A stretch of 64,000 nucleotides of DNA from Aporrectodea caliginosa (GCA_020284085.1 JACEVL010000341.1:62001-126000); one strand, 5' to 3'. Positions 32,634 to 62,861 are shown, counted from the stretch's first letter. Program-made: numbers and translations. Notes: generated from the letters alone by a model not told the origin.

Positions 32634-35387
32634 ATGTGTTGCCATTCAGCAGATGATCTATTCTTGAAGAAACTTGGAAACACAATGGATGAGAACTACC
32701 TGGATACGCACATTTGTCTCGGTTGTAGGCAGACAATCGTTGGACTTGATGCTTACATTCAGCACAAGAAATATGACTGCACAGTCTTAAAATCAAAAGA
32801 CTTGCCAAAGAACAGCACAACAGAACCTCCGCTGATGCAGAAAAATACGTCAGATGTTCATTTCGGTTGTGATGATTTTACTTCAGTGGCAACGTCCAGC
32901 CTTCCTAATTCAGGTGACTTCAGGGATATTGCTCAGCCATCAACATTTGCACCACTGACACCAACCTGGTTTGAAGATGTTCCTAGTTCAGTAAACAACA
33001 GTCAACCCTTGGCAAGTGAAACTGTGCCACCTTCTACAACTGTGCCTGCCATTAGCACTTCTGGCCAGTCATCAGTTGACCTGGTTGACCTCCTTACAGC
33101 ACAGAACTGCTCGTTCTTCAACTCCTTGCAGCTGAAGAGCAAGTCAACTGGTGGACAGCCACAACCAGAAGATAAATTTAAAAGCTTAGAAAATGTAACT
33201 CTGCCAGAATATTCAGCAAATAAAGATATAGGATGTGTTTCACCTTTTCTCCAGCAATCAAAGCAGCTTGAGCATCTCTGTGCATTAACTTCGTCAGAGC
33301 TCAAAATTGAGGCTGAATTGTTCAACACTGATGCATCGAACTCTGACCAGCAAAAGAATGGACAGAACGGCCATTTAGATCTGTATGGTCGGACTAAGGT
33401 CTTGGAGGACTCGATGACCTACTGCTGGAAGAGCAGTGTTTCAGAAAGTAATAATATGTTTAATCAAACAAAGTCCTCAGATTCAGGTGCTCTGCCAGAG
33501 AGAAAAGAAGATGGCACAGAGATGAATTACTCGTTTGACCATTCAAAGGCATTGCGTATCGCTTGCATGTTTAATAATCTGGAGCTGGAGAGTGATTCGG
33601 ACGCGGACGACTTTATGCCATCGGATGCAGAAGACCTTCTAAACTTCTCCGACATGGACGATGAACAGAATGGATTCAATCATTCGCATGGCGATGGAAA
33701 AGTAATCCGAGAGCGAAACGTTTTAGGTGGAAAACTAGAGTCATACAAACATTCAGATGTCTATTCTAGAAGTCAAGGAAAGGTGTTAAGACCTAGGAAG
33801 GAGCAGAGTCTTCAAGAAAAGAACTCTTCAAAGAATGAGACACGTAGTGGAAAGCAAATAGCAACCAAGTGGCGGCCGGGAGAAAGGCCTGCTGTGCTGC
33901 CGAGGTACCATCCCCACACGAGTCGAGGAAAATGGCAAGGGCCGGAGGGAGAGGATGTTGAGGAGGAGGAACAGGACGAACAAGATGAGGAGACTGATGT
34001 TGAAGAGAGAATTGAAAAGTGCAATGAGGAGGAAGAGAAGAAAAGCAGCAGGAATAAGCAGTTGACTGAATCTAACTGTCAAAAGAAAGAAAAAGTTAGC
34101 TGCCAAACAGCCAAAAATGGCAAAACCAAGGAAACATGCAGAAAGCTTGGCAAAAAAGGTAAGGAGAAGCCAGTGTGTAAGTCGTGCAACAAGACCTTTG
34201 CCAGTCAGCAAAGTTTGGAGCATCATTTAAAAACTGTCCTGCACAGAAAGCGAAGTCAGCTGCAAACTTTAGGCAGTGATAGCGAACAGAATCAGCCTGT
34301 ACGTGTGAAACTGGAATGTCCGCTGTGTGACAAAGTTTTCCACAGCAAGTACAGCTTTGCTAGACACCTCCTGACCCCTATGCATGCACGAAGAGCACAG
34401 TATAATGAAAGGCACAAGCTGATAGCAAGCACAGGGCTCGAGGCAGGAGTCCAGTTACTGATGCAGAGATTACAACCGTTTCAGTGCCGCATCTGCAGCT
34501 TTCACACAAGTGAGGCTGAGGAACTGACGACTCACCTGAAGACTTCCGAACACAACGAACGTGTGATTACCTTGTGTGGCCCATTTATTTGCATGCGGTG
34601 TCAGTATGCCTGTCAGAACAATGACGATATGATAGCACATGTCTCATCAGTGGAACACATAAATGTTGTTAAAGCTTCATTCCAGCCATGTGTACTGAAG
34701 GAGAAACGGTGTAAAATTACTTGCCCTGATTGTGGCATGGTTATTAATTCCACATCACAGCTTGCCAACCACCAGAAAACCTGCCAGACAGGCATCAACG
34801 CGAGGAACAGGCCGCAAGGTGACAAGTTGGAGCCACTGAAATGTGCTCACTGTGGAGCTGCCTTTTTGACGCGATTAAACCTTACCGTGCATGTTCGAAG
34901 GTTACACAGAAAGGAGAAGCCATTTCAGTGTCGAATGTGTGACAAAGTATTTGGTGACGACAGTTCTCTCAAGCTGCACAGGCAGAGCAAACATCACATG
35001 GATGCCGTCAAGACATCCTTCACAAAAGGAGAAGCTATTCAGGATCCTGTGAAAGTGGAGGATGGAAGTGAATTAAACGAGCAAATGCACAAGTGCAAGC
35101 AGTGTGACTTCATCTCGGACACACTTTCTGACATTATTGCACACCGCATGTCTCATGTTCTTTCAGACTGTGCTATATGTGGATTGAGATTTGCAAAGCC
35201 GCTTGATCATGAGAAGCACATGATGTCCAGGCAGCACAGGAAAAAGGAAGAGGAATTGAAGGTTTCTGCTGGGAATAGCTTTATTTGTGACAAATGTCCA
35301 AGAAAATTCTATAACATCAGAAGTCCAGGGGTGGACTGGGCCGCCGGGACACCGGGAAGATTCCCGGTGGGCCGCCAGGACCGGTGA
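32634..35387 (+). CDS. 5' fragment of the zinc-finger gene, ending in transposon sequence
   Basis: This is what the allele can encode as it stands: about 897 native residues plus 20 from the transposon, 917 in all. Fingers 1-10 are complete, for example CPLCDKVFHSKYSFARH, CAHCGAAFLTRLNLTVH and CRMCDKVFGDDSSLKLH. Finger 11 keeps its two Cys but loses both His. The nine C-terminal fingers are lost. The early stop would lie far from any later exon junction, so the transcript might escape decay; that is inference. Confidence 0.85.
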   Translation: MCCHSADDLFLKKLGNTMDENYLDTHICLGCRQTIVGLDAYIQHKKYDCTVLKSKDLPKNSTTEPPLMQKNTSDVHFGCDDFTSVATSSLPNSGDFRDIAQPSTFAPLTPTWFEDVPSSVNNSQPLASETVPPSTTVPAISTSGQSSVDLVDLLTAQNCSFFNSLQLKSKSTGGQPQPEDKFKSLENVTLPEYSANKDIGCVSPFLQQSKQLEHLCALTSSELKIEAELFNTDASNSDQQKNGQNGHLDLYGRTKVLEDSMTYCWKSSVSESNNMFNQTKSSDSGALPERKEDGTEMNYSFDHSKALRIACMFNNLELESDSDADDFMPSDAEDLLNFSDMDDEQNGFNHSHGDGKVIRERNVLGGKLESYKHSDVYSRSQGKVLRPRKEQSLQEKNSSKNETRSGKQIATKWRPGERPAVLPRYHPHTSRGKWQGPEGEDVEEEEQDEQDEETDVEERIEKCNEEEEKKSSRNKQLTESNCQKKEKVSCQTAKNGKTKETCRKLGKKGKEKPVCKSCNKTFASQQSLEHHLKTVLHRKRSQLQTLGSDSEQNQPVRVKLECPLCDKVFHSKYSFARHLLTPMHARRAQYNERHKLIASTGLEAGVQLLMQRLQPFQCRICSFHTSEAEELTTHLKTSEHNERVITLCGPFICMRCQYACQNNDDMIAHVSSVEHINVVKASFQPCVLKEKRCKITCPDCGMVINSTSQLANHQKTCQTGINARNRPQGDKLEPLKCAHCGAAFLTRLNLTVHVRRLHRKEKPFQCRMCDKVFGDDSSLKLHRQSKHHMDAVKTSFTKGEAIQDPVKVEDGSELNEQMHKCKQCDFISDTLSDIIAHRMSHVLSDCAICGLRFAKPLDHEKHMMSRQHRKKEEELKVSAGNSFICDKCPRKFYNIRSPGVDWAAGTPGRFPVGRQDR

Positions 35388-36435
35388 TATAATAATTTAA
35401 TCAATTTAGTACAGATGATACAGGTTTTTTTACAAAAAATTGCGGCATCGGTTAACCGGTTTTTAGTTTCGGTTAACCGGTTTGTAAATTAACTGAAAAA
35501 GAGCAATGCATACTTACTTACCTACAGTGCTCCGTCGTACAGCCAGCGGCCGCCATGTTAGATAAGTTACATCTTCCATTCTACTTCTCGGCGTCTTCCA
35601 CTGAGTTTGTTTTGATAAAATTTCTTTTAAATTTGTTGTTGTAATAAGTAATATTAATTAAATAAGATATGTTACGGTTATGAGTGATATAAATCCGAAA
35701 CGTAAATGTAAAGGTGGTGCGGAGAAAGTAAGAGATAAGAAACTAAAGATTCTTGGTAAAGATGGAGCTAAAGCCGAAATCTAGTCGATTTATTTAAAGA
35801 CTGAAGACACCAGCTCTCAACAAGCACCTTCTGCAAGTAAACAACCCGACAAATTTTGCAAAAAATGTCCTGTTTGCTGCTTTTCTGTACTACATAAATA
35901 CAGTTTCTATGGGCAAGCATACAAGCATCTCTTTAGTGCATATAAACTTTTATTGACTCTGTCGTCTACCCAAGTAGCTTGTGAGAGATCTTTCTCTAAA
36001 TTGAAATACATTAAGAATCGCTTGCGAAGCTCATTGTCATCTACACACCTTGAAGCTTTTATGCTTATGTCAACAGAAACCGATGTTTTAAGTGAACTGA
36101 ATAATGACACAATTATAGATCATGTAGCCGAAATGGCACCCGGCTTAAAGAAGTTGCTAATACTATAAACAGCAATAATACCATCACAGTGAGTCCGAAT
36201 AAATTGATTTATAACTTGAGTTGACGCATTCTTAATATTTTATATATAATTATAAATTATATATGCGATTTATCGTTTTTTGTTATTGCATAATGTAATT
36301 TGTAAAGTGACCCATGACTTTGGAGGTCACTGGCCCTCGGGTATGCATGAAAAAATGCACAAAGAAAATAAAAGTCATGAAGTTAGGGCCGCTTTTTGTT
36401 TTCCCGGGCCGCTTGAACTCCCCAGTCCACCCCTG
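35326..36435 (+). mobile_element. hAT deletion derivative, copy 2, inside the zinc-finger exon
   Basis: The 1110-bp element has CAGGGGTGGACTGGG ends and exact 8-bp duplications CAGAAGTC at 35318-35325 and 36436-36443. On the plus strand it keeps a short N-terminal frame (MSDINPKRKCKGGAEK) and, at about 35953-36168, the hAT C-terminal dimerisation domain ([20 protein letters not shown]). The catalytic part is absent. It matches copy 1 (6429-7489, opposite orientation) closely at both ends but differs in the middle. A small hairpin, CACCGGGAAGATTCCCGGTG, sits near its left end. Confidence 0.93.
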
Positions 36436-36442
36436 CAGAAGT

Positions 36443-37453
36443 CTCAAGTTACATGAAATGAATCACCAGTATGCTAGCGGCAAGATGCCAAAGAACAATG
36501 GCTGTGGTCCGGACGATATTGAGGTTAGATGTCGAAAGCTTATAAGGGAAGCAAAATTACCGAATGGTAAAATAGCGTGTCCAGAATGTGGAAAGTACCT
36601 CTCCAAGATTGGAATTCTGCCACATCTTCGTGCCCATGCTGGAGTTTTTCCTTTTCAGTGTACCTATTGTAGCAAAAAGTTTGTTGATGGCAACATAATG
36701 AAACGGCATCTGAAAGTTCATTTAGGAATCCGATCATACAACTGCAAATTTTGTCCCCGAGAATTTGACCGGCGCCTGACTCTGGACACACACCTGATGC
36801 GAGAACACAAAGATTCAGCCGGAATTGTAGCCTCCCACCTCTGCAACATTTGTGGACACAAGTTTCTTCAGCTGAACCAGCTCAATGCTCATCTAAAATT
36901 TCATGATAAAACCGTGCGATGTCCTCATCCAGGCTGCCTTCTTACCTTTCGCTATCAATCTGAAATGCTCATCCACATGCAGGTGCACACAAAGGAAACA
37001 CGCTTTCTGTGCGATGAATGCGGTTACGCTGGAAAGACTAAAACCCAGTTGTCACGTCACAGGCGAGTGCATACAGGCGAGAGGAGATACAAGTGCAGTC
37101 ACTGTTCATACGGGGCAAAACACATTGCAAACCTGACTCGACATGAACGAGTTCATACAGGAAATAAGCCTTACCAATGCCCCTATTGCAAGTATTCATG
37201 CAATACTCAGGAGAACCTTCGCAAGCACATTCTTAAGACGAAGCGTCATGCTGGGAAGCCTGTGTATCCGTGTCCGAAATGTGACTTTGGGTGCAACAGT
37301 GCCTCTGAATTCCAGAACCACATGGAACTTGTACACAGCGTCCCAAGAACCCATTTGCCTTCGATGGTTGCAGGCCTCTACCGACGGGAAACAGACGTGC
37401 AGTCAACGCAGAATACTGCGGTGGATCAGTGCCTGAGTGGATTGGTTACCTGA
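36443..37453 (+). pseudogene. 3' fragment of the zinc-finger gene (nine C2H2 fingers)
   Basis: The 336 codons resume exactly in the frame broken at 35325. Fingers in order begin CPECGKYL, CTYCSKKF, CKFCPREF, CNICGHKF, CPHPGCLL, CDECGYAG, CSHCSYGA, CPYCKYSC and CPKCDFGC. The stop is TGA at 37451-37453. No independent start or promoter is evident apart from what the transposon might supply. Confidence 0.85.
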
Positions 37454-40400
37454 ACTGATGGACGGTTGCTTGATTCTGTTAATCAGTTCCAGAGGTCTGC
37501 TAAGATCTAAGGTCTTCAGTGCTCGTCAGCAGTTGTTCAGGGGCTTTAAGGAAGGACGACAGTGTGACACCAGAGTGACAGTCATTCAGTGACTGGGCAT
37601 TTTTCAATTAGCAAACAACTGTGATTATTCGGTTCCAGTTCAAGTGATACAGTGTATAGCACCCAAATGTCTTATTGCTTGCCAATATTCAAGATAGGGA
37701 CTGGTTTGGCCACTGTTGTCATTTGTTCATATTGAAAACATGCCATTTTGACCTGTCTAAGGCATTCTGATGGCCATGGCCTGTCTGTTGGCTTCAAACA
37801 GTTGTAATTTTCAAGTATTTGTATAGCACATATAAAAGTACCGGTATTCTGACCATTTATAATCCCATGCAATTGATGCATGCTTTCAAGTGATGGTACT
37901 AATTTTTAAGCAACTCAAATCTCTTGGTCACACAGTCTGATATTCCAGGCTTCAAATTTGGGTTGACGTTTCATCACATTGCCTATTGGTGGCAATTTCC
38001 CATCTGAATTGTTTATATGCTGACGTTTCACAAGAGGCTAAAATCCTTCACTTGCATAGTTGCTTTGATTGACTCTAATTAATACAGGCAGAGATTCCTG
38101 TGATTTTTAGGAAACTTATTTAAATTCTGAAAGACTTAATTTTGCAGCCATTTCTTCTGTAGTCTCATAATTAAAATTGCTGGTTTTGTTTTGCAAAGAC
38201 TAAGTACTGGTTGCTAAGTACTGGTTGCATATGAACTTTTTGTGGTAATTATTGTATGTAGAGAGTGTGAACTATTTTGCCTAGATTGCTTATATATATG
38301 CCTCCTTTCTAGAAGATGCCTTTTAGATAATGCTATTGAAATTTTGATCATGTACAATGTAAATACTGTAAAACATGTGATTCTAAATTTCAGACTTCTG
38401 GTACTATACTGAATTGAACTGATTGCGCTTTATTGGACACAAAACAAATATTTACACATTCAGAGATAGTTACAATGTATCAGAATTGAAATTCAAAATG
38501 ATCTACGTAACCTACAAACATCCTACTCTGCATATATAGCTCATGAGCTGTTGAATTGAGTGACTGTCGGTACTTGTTCTCCATTCCATTTGTAATGCAG
38601 AGAGCCTTATAACCTCCGACCTCCCACACTGATGGCACACAACTGATAGCATAAGATGGTTTTCAATCTACTGACAGAATAGAGGCAAAGAAATCAAGTA
38701 GTTCGAGTTGCAGATGATGAGCGACGAGCGTACTAGTCAAGAATGTTGGGCTGACCATGGCAAAGCTTCTGTCTTGTATTGTGGAGGCTCAGTACTGAGA
38801 ACAGGCATTTAATGCTGAATTTAATGCTGTTGAATGCTGAATTTTGAAAATCTTTCTCAGTATCTGTTGCCCAGTACCTTATGTCATTTCTCTCTGAACT
38901 TGAGATTTACTTCTTTCAGCTGGCTAATCCATCAATTAGCCTCTGTCTCACAGGACTGACTTTCTGCATATTGACCTGATTGCAGCTTGGTTTTGATGCA
39001 CCATTGGTTAATACCTTCTGCATATACACTGGCACTGTAGAATTCAATTATATTTTCATGTATTGCAGAGTGCAGGGATCTATAACCAGATAGACAGGTG
39101 TCGTTGCATTCTGTAGCTTTATAAAATAAGATGTCAATCATGTCATCAATGAAATCAACCAAAACCTACATATCAGACTTTTTACTTTTTTGTGAAGCTG
39201 AGTGATTCAGAAATTTTGAGTAAGGTAAGTTTAGAATGACAGTTTTATGCAAAAATATACTATTTTGGAATGATTTTTTGCTTCAACTATACGTACTTTT
39301 GATTATGAAGTCTTGTAGGATGAGAAGAAATTAATATTTGTTAAAAAGTATGATCAGAACAACCAGGGATGTCATAGTAGTTATACAAGTACTTCAATCC
39401 GCCAGTCTTCTGTTACAATTCCGCTGACTCTTCATCTCAAGGCATATTGATTTTTAAATGGATTCTATCACTATCAACTCCTTCACACTTTTGGCAACCT
39501 ATTTACCTCCGATCCACAATTTACTATCACTTGATCCAGTGATCTACTGATGCTTCGTGATCCTTCTGTTGGTACGGCTTTCAGTAAACGTTTTTAGCTC
39601 AGCTTCGCCCACTGTCTGGAATAAAATATGCATACGATCAACCCCAACAATCTTCTCCTTCATGTGGCAACTTAAATCTATCGGTCACTTGGCTTCCACC
39701 CTCAGCTGTCCATTACGGTATCTCCCCTCTGCTTAGCAACTGACTCTGATTTGTAGTGACATCTGACATAAATGTGTTCATTCATTTCAAAGGCTACTTT
39801 GGTACAAATTATGTGGGTAGGCAGTGCAATTATTTTAAGACCATATTATAGAGACATACATACTTGCGAATTTAGTGATGGCTATGTATTTTTAACCCTT
39901 TGAAACGTCACCAAATGAGCTTTTGAAATGCCAACAAGAACAACGGAGTTGCATCAGACAAGATGATTAGCAACCAGAGCATTTGCCAAACATACCAGAG
40001 CGGAAAAAAGGATATACACGAACATTAAGGATTTGTTAACCATCCATGGACTAGATGTGGTTGGTCAATGGTGAGAATGGCACTTGGACCAGTGCTTGCT
40101 AACTTTGTATCATTTCCTAAAGCAGTTAAGACTAAACTATTGCAGTTTATGAAACAGCTTGAGAAACTGATTATACCTACAAAAATGTCATCCTCCTGTT
40201 CAGATATTGATCTTCAAACATCGTGTGTCAGGCAGTTTTGTTTTAATTCCAAATGTCTTATTTTGGTCAGATAAAAAGATAATCTGGTTAAATGTCACCA
40301 TTCATGACGTTTTGGTGATGATTTGTGAAAAACATATGAGGCTCTAAAAGGCACTATATAAATGTTCAGATAAAGACAATAGCCCAAATACATATCCATG

Positions 40401-41076
40401 ATTGTCTTCCTCTTGGCCACTCACAATCATCAGCCATTACCAACATAACTTACAGTATTTGACAAGTCAAAGTATTTAAGCAGCCTTTGATGATACCACT
40501 GATTACTCAACAACTTTCAACCTGGTTCAGCTTTAAGGACAGTGTTCTCTGGATTCAATCCTACCCCTCCTCCCACTCTTTCTCAGTTAAAACATTAGTT
40601 ATCAGATCCTTGGCAAATGCTCACTGCTCTAGGTGATGGATGAATAAGGTGATGAAGTTCAGTGGCTACATGTATTTCACTCAGTCCGAAATCAATTCGC
40701 CGCATGACTTGGCATCACAATGCTAGGCACAAATACTTGATGAGTCCACCTTAACTGCTGAATGCTTCTGAAAATCCAAAAACCAATTTTAAATTTCTCG
40801 GTTTGAATTCAAGGTACTTTCTGAAATTTAAGTTCACTGTACAGGTTTGCCGTCTGATAGACCAGTGATGGTTCTGTCTCTTCTGAAACACCTGTTATTC
40901 TCTTAATGGTACCTTCAAGTCTTGACAAGTCTACTTGCTTGGTGAGCTAAGGTCCAATATACAGTAGCAACTGATGCCACAGGTTTTTATGGTTAACATT
41001 GGTTAATTTATTAAATATGAAAGATAACCAGCAATGACCAATTTCACAATAACTGCCAAGGAATTAGCAATAATTA
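37454..41076. other. Intergenic, 3' flank of the zinc-finger gene
   Basis: The first part is probably 3' UTR. A CR1-like tail (AAAAGGCACTATATAAATGT) ends at about 40368, preceded from about 40060 by weak LINE-like sequence. Otherwise the AT-rich DNA shows no gene. Confidence 0.5.
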
Positions 41077-41084
41077 TTTTAGGC

Positions 41085-41449
41085 CAGAGGTGTCAAACCT
41101 TTTTCAATGGCGGGTCAGTGGCAATATTTTCCAGCAAGCGGCGGGCCAGAGTGCCGAAGGTGCCTGAGCAAAATGGGGTAGGGATCTGCGAGGGGCCTCA
41201 ACGAGCCCATCCCTAGAAATTTTTTGCAAAACTTTGCTTAAATGGGGCATTTTTAGCAATTCAAACAGTCACATTAGGCTTAAAAAGCTTAATTTTGATG
41301 TTCACTATAAGTCACAAACACCATAAAACTCATTAAGCCTTTAAAATGACAAATTGGAACTTTTATTCTCAAATTGTATAGTCTTTAGGCAGGCTCTGCG
41401 GGCCAGAAAAACATCACTGGCGGGCGAGAAAGGCTCTTTGACACCCCTG
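41085..41449. mobile_element. hAT MITE (TIR CAGRGGTGTCAAA), copy 1
   Basis: The 365-bp element opens CAGAGGTGTCAAACC and closes TTTGACACCCCTG. The octamer TTTTAGGC flanks it exactly (41077-41084 and 41450-41457). The interior repeats GGCGGGCCAG-type sequence. It shares ends and interior with the element at 48949-49610. Confidence 0.9.
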
Positions 41450-41457
41450 TTTTAGGC

Positions 41458-43190
41458 AAACAACAATTGTTGTAGGCACACAACAGACACATTATGATTT
41501 ACAATCTATTAAAACACAGTTTACTAAAAGGCATAGTATAACAGAAAAATTGCTCAAATTAAATTGTGCTGATATGTAGATTTTAACAGACTTGTCCTCA
41601 CTTCCTTTCACTACTTTGTCAGTACTTGGTTTATAGCATTATTATTACTTTTATATAGACAAATCCTGGCAAAATCAACTACACTACATGTAGTTTATTC
41701 ATTGCACCCAGTTTCAAACAATTGTCCTAGCACAAAAACAAACATTGCCGTTACACAGTAGCCTGTAAGATGACTGTTTCCATACAATCCATGTGAAAAC
41801 TGTGGACCAAGTGAGCACCAAATAATTTATCAATAGACCAAAAACAGTAAAATTTGAGTCTTAAGCATATATGCTTTTGCAGAATGCTTTACTGAAAATG
41901 CAAATATTTCAAACACTCCTGGGTACTGCTTCACTATCTTGTAAGACAAATATTTTTAATGCAAGTACACTGCACACAAGACTTCTCAAAAATTATAAAG
42001 ATGTTTATACGACTATTATTTATTCTGCAAAAACATCCTGGCTCAACAAATTTTCACAATTTGTGAAGTACAAAACAAGTAAATCTTGAAAATTTTGTCA
42101 GTACAGTGTTGTAGGAAACCAACCAGAAGCAGAATAACTGGAAACTTGCTCCAGATTAAGTCGTTTCAAATGTATTCGTAAACATTTACAAAGAAGCAAG
42201 ACACCTGTATATTACTCCAGACAAATATTACAGTTTTAAATGGGGAATATGCAGAGGCATCAAAAATAACCTTTTAACACATGGTCCAAAACAAAGAGCT
42301 CTTGATGTAATTACCCGAAGAACCAATATAATGAATAATTATACAGTTATGCTCGGATAGTTACACTAATCTGCCACTGCCTCTCATATCCACCAGAAAT
42401 AAGCTTGACAGCCAAGCATTCTAACCAGATGAGATTAAAACAAAACAAATATCTATTTAACTAATTAACCTTTACAGATAAAAAGCCAAGGCCTAAGACG
42501 AAACTACTGAGGCATTTATACTTGTTATTAATACCCTCTTTAAGCGAAGAAAAATTATGCTGTGCTAAAGCATTCATGATTTAAATAGGCAGAAGTATTT
42601 TTCTATGTAAATGTAAAATTCAAGCAGATTACCTAATGAATAAAATCTCCTTAATGAACACTTACAGTTAGTTTCTCAAACAAAGAACTTCAACTGAAAA
42701 AAATTAGCCTGTTTCATATACTGCCCAGTAACACACCTTACAGCAAAGCACTCACATAGGCTGTTCCTTTCAATTTTCATGCATTTTATTGAAGAAAGAA
42801 TCAAGCAGAACAGCAGAACATCAATAATATGCCAATACACGAGTATACTGGTCGGTGGGGACACAATGTTATAATAACTGTCATTGCTGCTTGCATTGGT
42901 GTCCTGGAGAAACAGTAAAAAAGGAAAGTCATCAAACTGGTTAAAGAGCGCTTGCAGGTAGAGTCACTGGCAGAGTCAGAAGTTTACAAGGTGGAGTCCA
43001 CATACGCTGTTAGGTGCACTGGTGGCATATCCTGAAGTTTACAAAGTGGAAACCAAGTAAGCACAATGCCATACCTAGCTTCACCAAAAAAGTTGAGAAC
43101 CTTTTCCAGTCATCAGAAGCTTTCCATGATCTTCTGTGGCACAGCACACTTTTCAACAGGGTCTTCCATACTGGACATCAATCTTTACTC
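41458..43190. other. Intergenic AT-rich sequence
   Basis: I see no coding frame with homology, RNA gene or clear repeat. Confidence 0.45.
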
Positions 43191-43202
43191 GATGGACATC
43201 GA

Positions 43203-43266
43203 ACTTTAATGACGAGCTGTACTGGTTTCTGAGTCACTTTTAGTACACACTTGTCATTAAAGTGTT
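43203..43266. repeat. Small palindromic repeat, copy 1 of 3
   Basis: The unit begins ACTTTAATGACGAGCTGTAC and ends CTTGTCATTAAAGTGTT, with near-inverse ends. Related copies lie at 47671-47740 and 53739-53813. Confidence 0.7.
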
Positions 43267-43269
43267 AAA

Positions 43270-45019
43270 AACAACCTACCTTGGACTCTCCCCGTGTTTG
43301 TCTGCATTGGCATTACCCTCCTGCGGTTACTCTTTGTGGATATCTGCACATCAGCACAGTGTTCAGGCCTAGGTTAGACTAAACTGTTATTCTTGCAGGA
43401 GTGTGATACTTTGTGTGGGGTACTTTGAGTTCAGTTTTAGTTGTATAATCTGTGGTAGAATTGAACAATCCAAACATACCGTGGCTGCACTCTTTGACCA
43501 ACTACATGTATATAAGTTCTCCTATCCCAGATTTCACTGCACACTAATTCTGATCTTTTAGCAAAACTCCAAGGGTAAAATCAGATACATTTTGCTGGGC
43601 AACAACGGATATTTCAAAACAGAAAACTCCAACAAGACGAGTTTTTTTAACAAGTTCAGTTTTCATAGTAAGAAAAGAATGAATGAAAAAACCAAATGAG
43701 ATCCTACCACATTAAAACCACACTGAATCAGATCCTACTACATTACCATATGAGAGCCATATGCAAAACTTAACAGATGAAGAATTGATTCATCTATTCT
43801 TACAGCATGTGGGAAATGTATGTTGAATATGCTTTATCGCCCAGGACATACAAGAGTTATCACGTAAATTCCATACATACAAGAACTATACTATCAAGAA
43901 ATTCCATTTAACACAGCTTAAATGCCCACATAAAGGGGCTTTGTTCAAAATTTTGAGACTTTTCAGCTCTCCTCTACCAACTTTGTGCCAATTTCAAGAC
44001 TTCAAGCCACCAAGATTTCTCATGACCTTTTCCTATTATGACCAGTTTTCCTCATTTGCATAACTTCTTTCTTTCTTTGCCCTGATTTGTAGACTTTCCA
44101 TGTCCTTTGTTCCATTTTCTCACATTGTTTCTTCATTTATATTAGCATACACATTTTTAATTCAGCATTTCTGTGGTCAACTCTTGCCTGTTTTGGGGAG
44201 GCAGTTCAGTGGCATGCATCTCTTAGCTGAAATCGCAGACCATAACTCGATTGAGATCCTAGATCCGCCTTTGCCAGGGCTGTGTGCCTTTGTTCACGTG
44301 GACAGCTACCTGGAGAGTTAACAAAGATGATAAGAAACTAGAAGTGTACATTCTAGGGTCAAACAAAGTTCATCCTTATGCAAAACATGTCACATAAAAC
44401 TTGTTTTAACTAGAAGTTTACAGATAGTTTTTGTCAACACATGCATTCTTTTGCTGCCAATCTTAAGCAGCTTATATTGCTTTGTCAGTAAAACATACAA
44501 TTAAGAGCGGTAAACAGAGAAAAGTCTCTTACATCATTTAAAAGAACACAGAAAATGTTTTTTTGTAGATAAAAACCAATATAGAAATACACATATATTC
44601 TATCACTGAAGTACATAAGTATGTTTTTAAAGACTAGCATGGAGAAGAAAACAGAGCCAACAGAAGTACTCTCAAAATTTTTATTTCTTTCTTATGGAAA
44701 ACATGGCCAAATGCTCTGCACCAAACATTATAGATAATTTGCACTTGGTTAATTAAAGATTCAGGTAGAAATTAAAATCAAAAGTTACACATAAAGAATC
44801 AAAGTAACAGCATTTTTACTGAAACTTTCTCTGCAATACTGGTGGCAAGCAAAACTGTAGGCAGATTGAAGTAACAGTCAAGTTCAAGTTCAAGTCAAGA
44901 AACTGAAAACAAACTAAACATAAGGCATTATTGGTTATACAAAATGTCACTTGAATCTACATCTTTATATACACAAATATGCATATACAAACTCATACAA
45001 TCATCTATTATATATATAT

Positions 45020-45057
<38 letters not shown>

Positions 45058-45672
45058 ATGTATATGAATAGTTTAGTGGTAGTTGCACTTAAATATCAAA
45101 CACAAAGTTAGCAGTTTACACCATGATAGAAAACATTTCAAATTGCCTCATTTATAATAAGTGCACCCAGTCATGTTCTCTCTCACCAGTAATGGTGAGA
45201 AAGAACCTGCTGCTATCAAAGCAGATTAAGACTGCCAAAATAGGAACAGTCTTGTGAAGTGCCAAGTCTCATTCTTGAATGGTACAAACATACATGCATA
45301 AACAAGATTTGCAACAATGAAATCAAATATCATCAACATAATAATGGTGATACATGTTGTGGCAGTTTACAGTTTTAGGATACATGTAATACATATATAG
45401 TATGAGTCAACTGAACAGCACCTAATACAGGATTGAAATACCACAGGCACTCTGGTTGTCTCAATAACTCTGACTGACTTTTCTCTTCAGCAAGGCCTTT
45501 ACTTCCTCCTATGTATACCTGCAAGCAGTCAAGAAAGCTCGGCAAAAAGCTTAAAAAATTACTCTTTGCAATGGACTTTCCCCTTCTACCTAACTAAGGC
45601 AGCAAAAATACTCTGAAGCTGTGCATGGAATTGAAATCGAAACAAAACAGACTCCACCAGAACTGGAGTTGA
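43270..45672. other. Intergenic and probable PRMT7 3' UTR
   Basis: The sequence next to 45673 is presumably the PRMT7 3' UTR (minus strand). A TA/CA-rich microsatellite lies at 45005-45056. An AATAAA-type signal on the minus strand near 44685 is a possible poly(A) site, not proven. I see no gene. Confidence 0.45.

Positions 45673-62861
<17,189 letters not shown>

Larger units (their letters stand above)
32634..37453 (+). pseudogene. Multi-C2H2 zinc-finger gene interrupted by an hAT transposon
   Basis: The protein is probably a nuclear DNA-binding factor; I do not recognise its orthologue. The 5' part (32634-35325, about 897 codons) starts with an atypical finger (CLGCRQTIVGLDAYIQHKKY followed by DC). 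A long Ser/Thr-rich region, an acidic stretch (EEEEQDEQDEETDVEE) and ten C2H2 fingers from 34171 follow. The eleventh finger is cut after YNIRS by a 1110-bp transposon; the frame then runs 20 codons into the element and stops at 35387. After the element the same frame resumes (36443-37453) with LKLHEMNHQY and nine more fingers, some joined by HTGERRYKC and HTGNKPYQC linkers. Removing the element and one target copy would leave about 1233 codons without any other defect, so the break is recent. Met at 32685 is an alternative start. Confidence 0.9.

Noticed and set aside
35326..36435. The transposon in the zinc-finger gene as a newly made intron
   Set aside because: Splicing must cut at the same offset in both CAGAAGTC copies to restore the frame. 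None of the offsets gives a GT...AG intron: the left GT and the right AG fall at different offsets and would add or lose bases.
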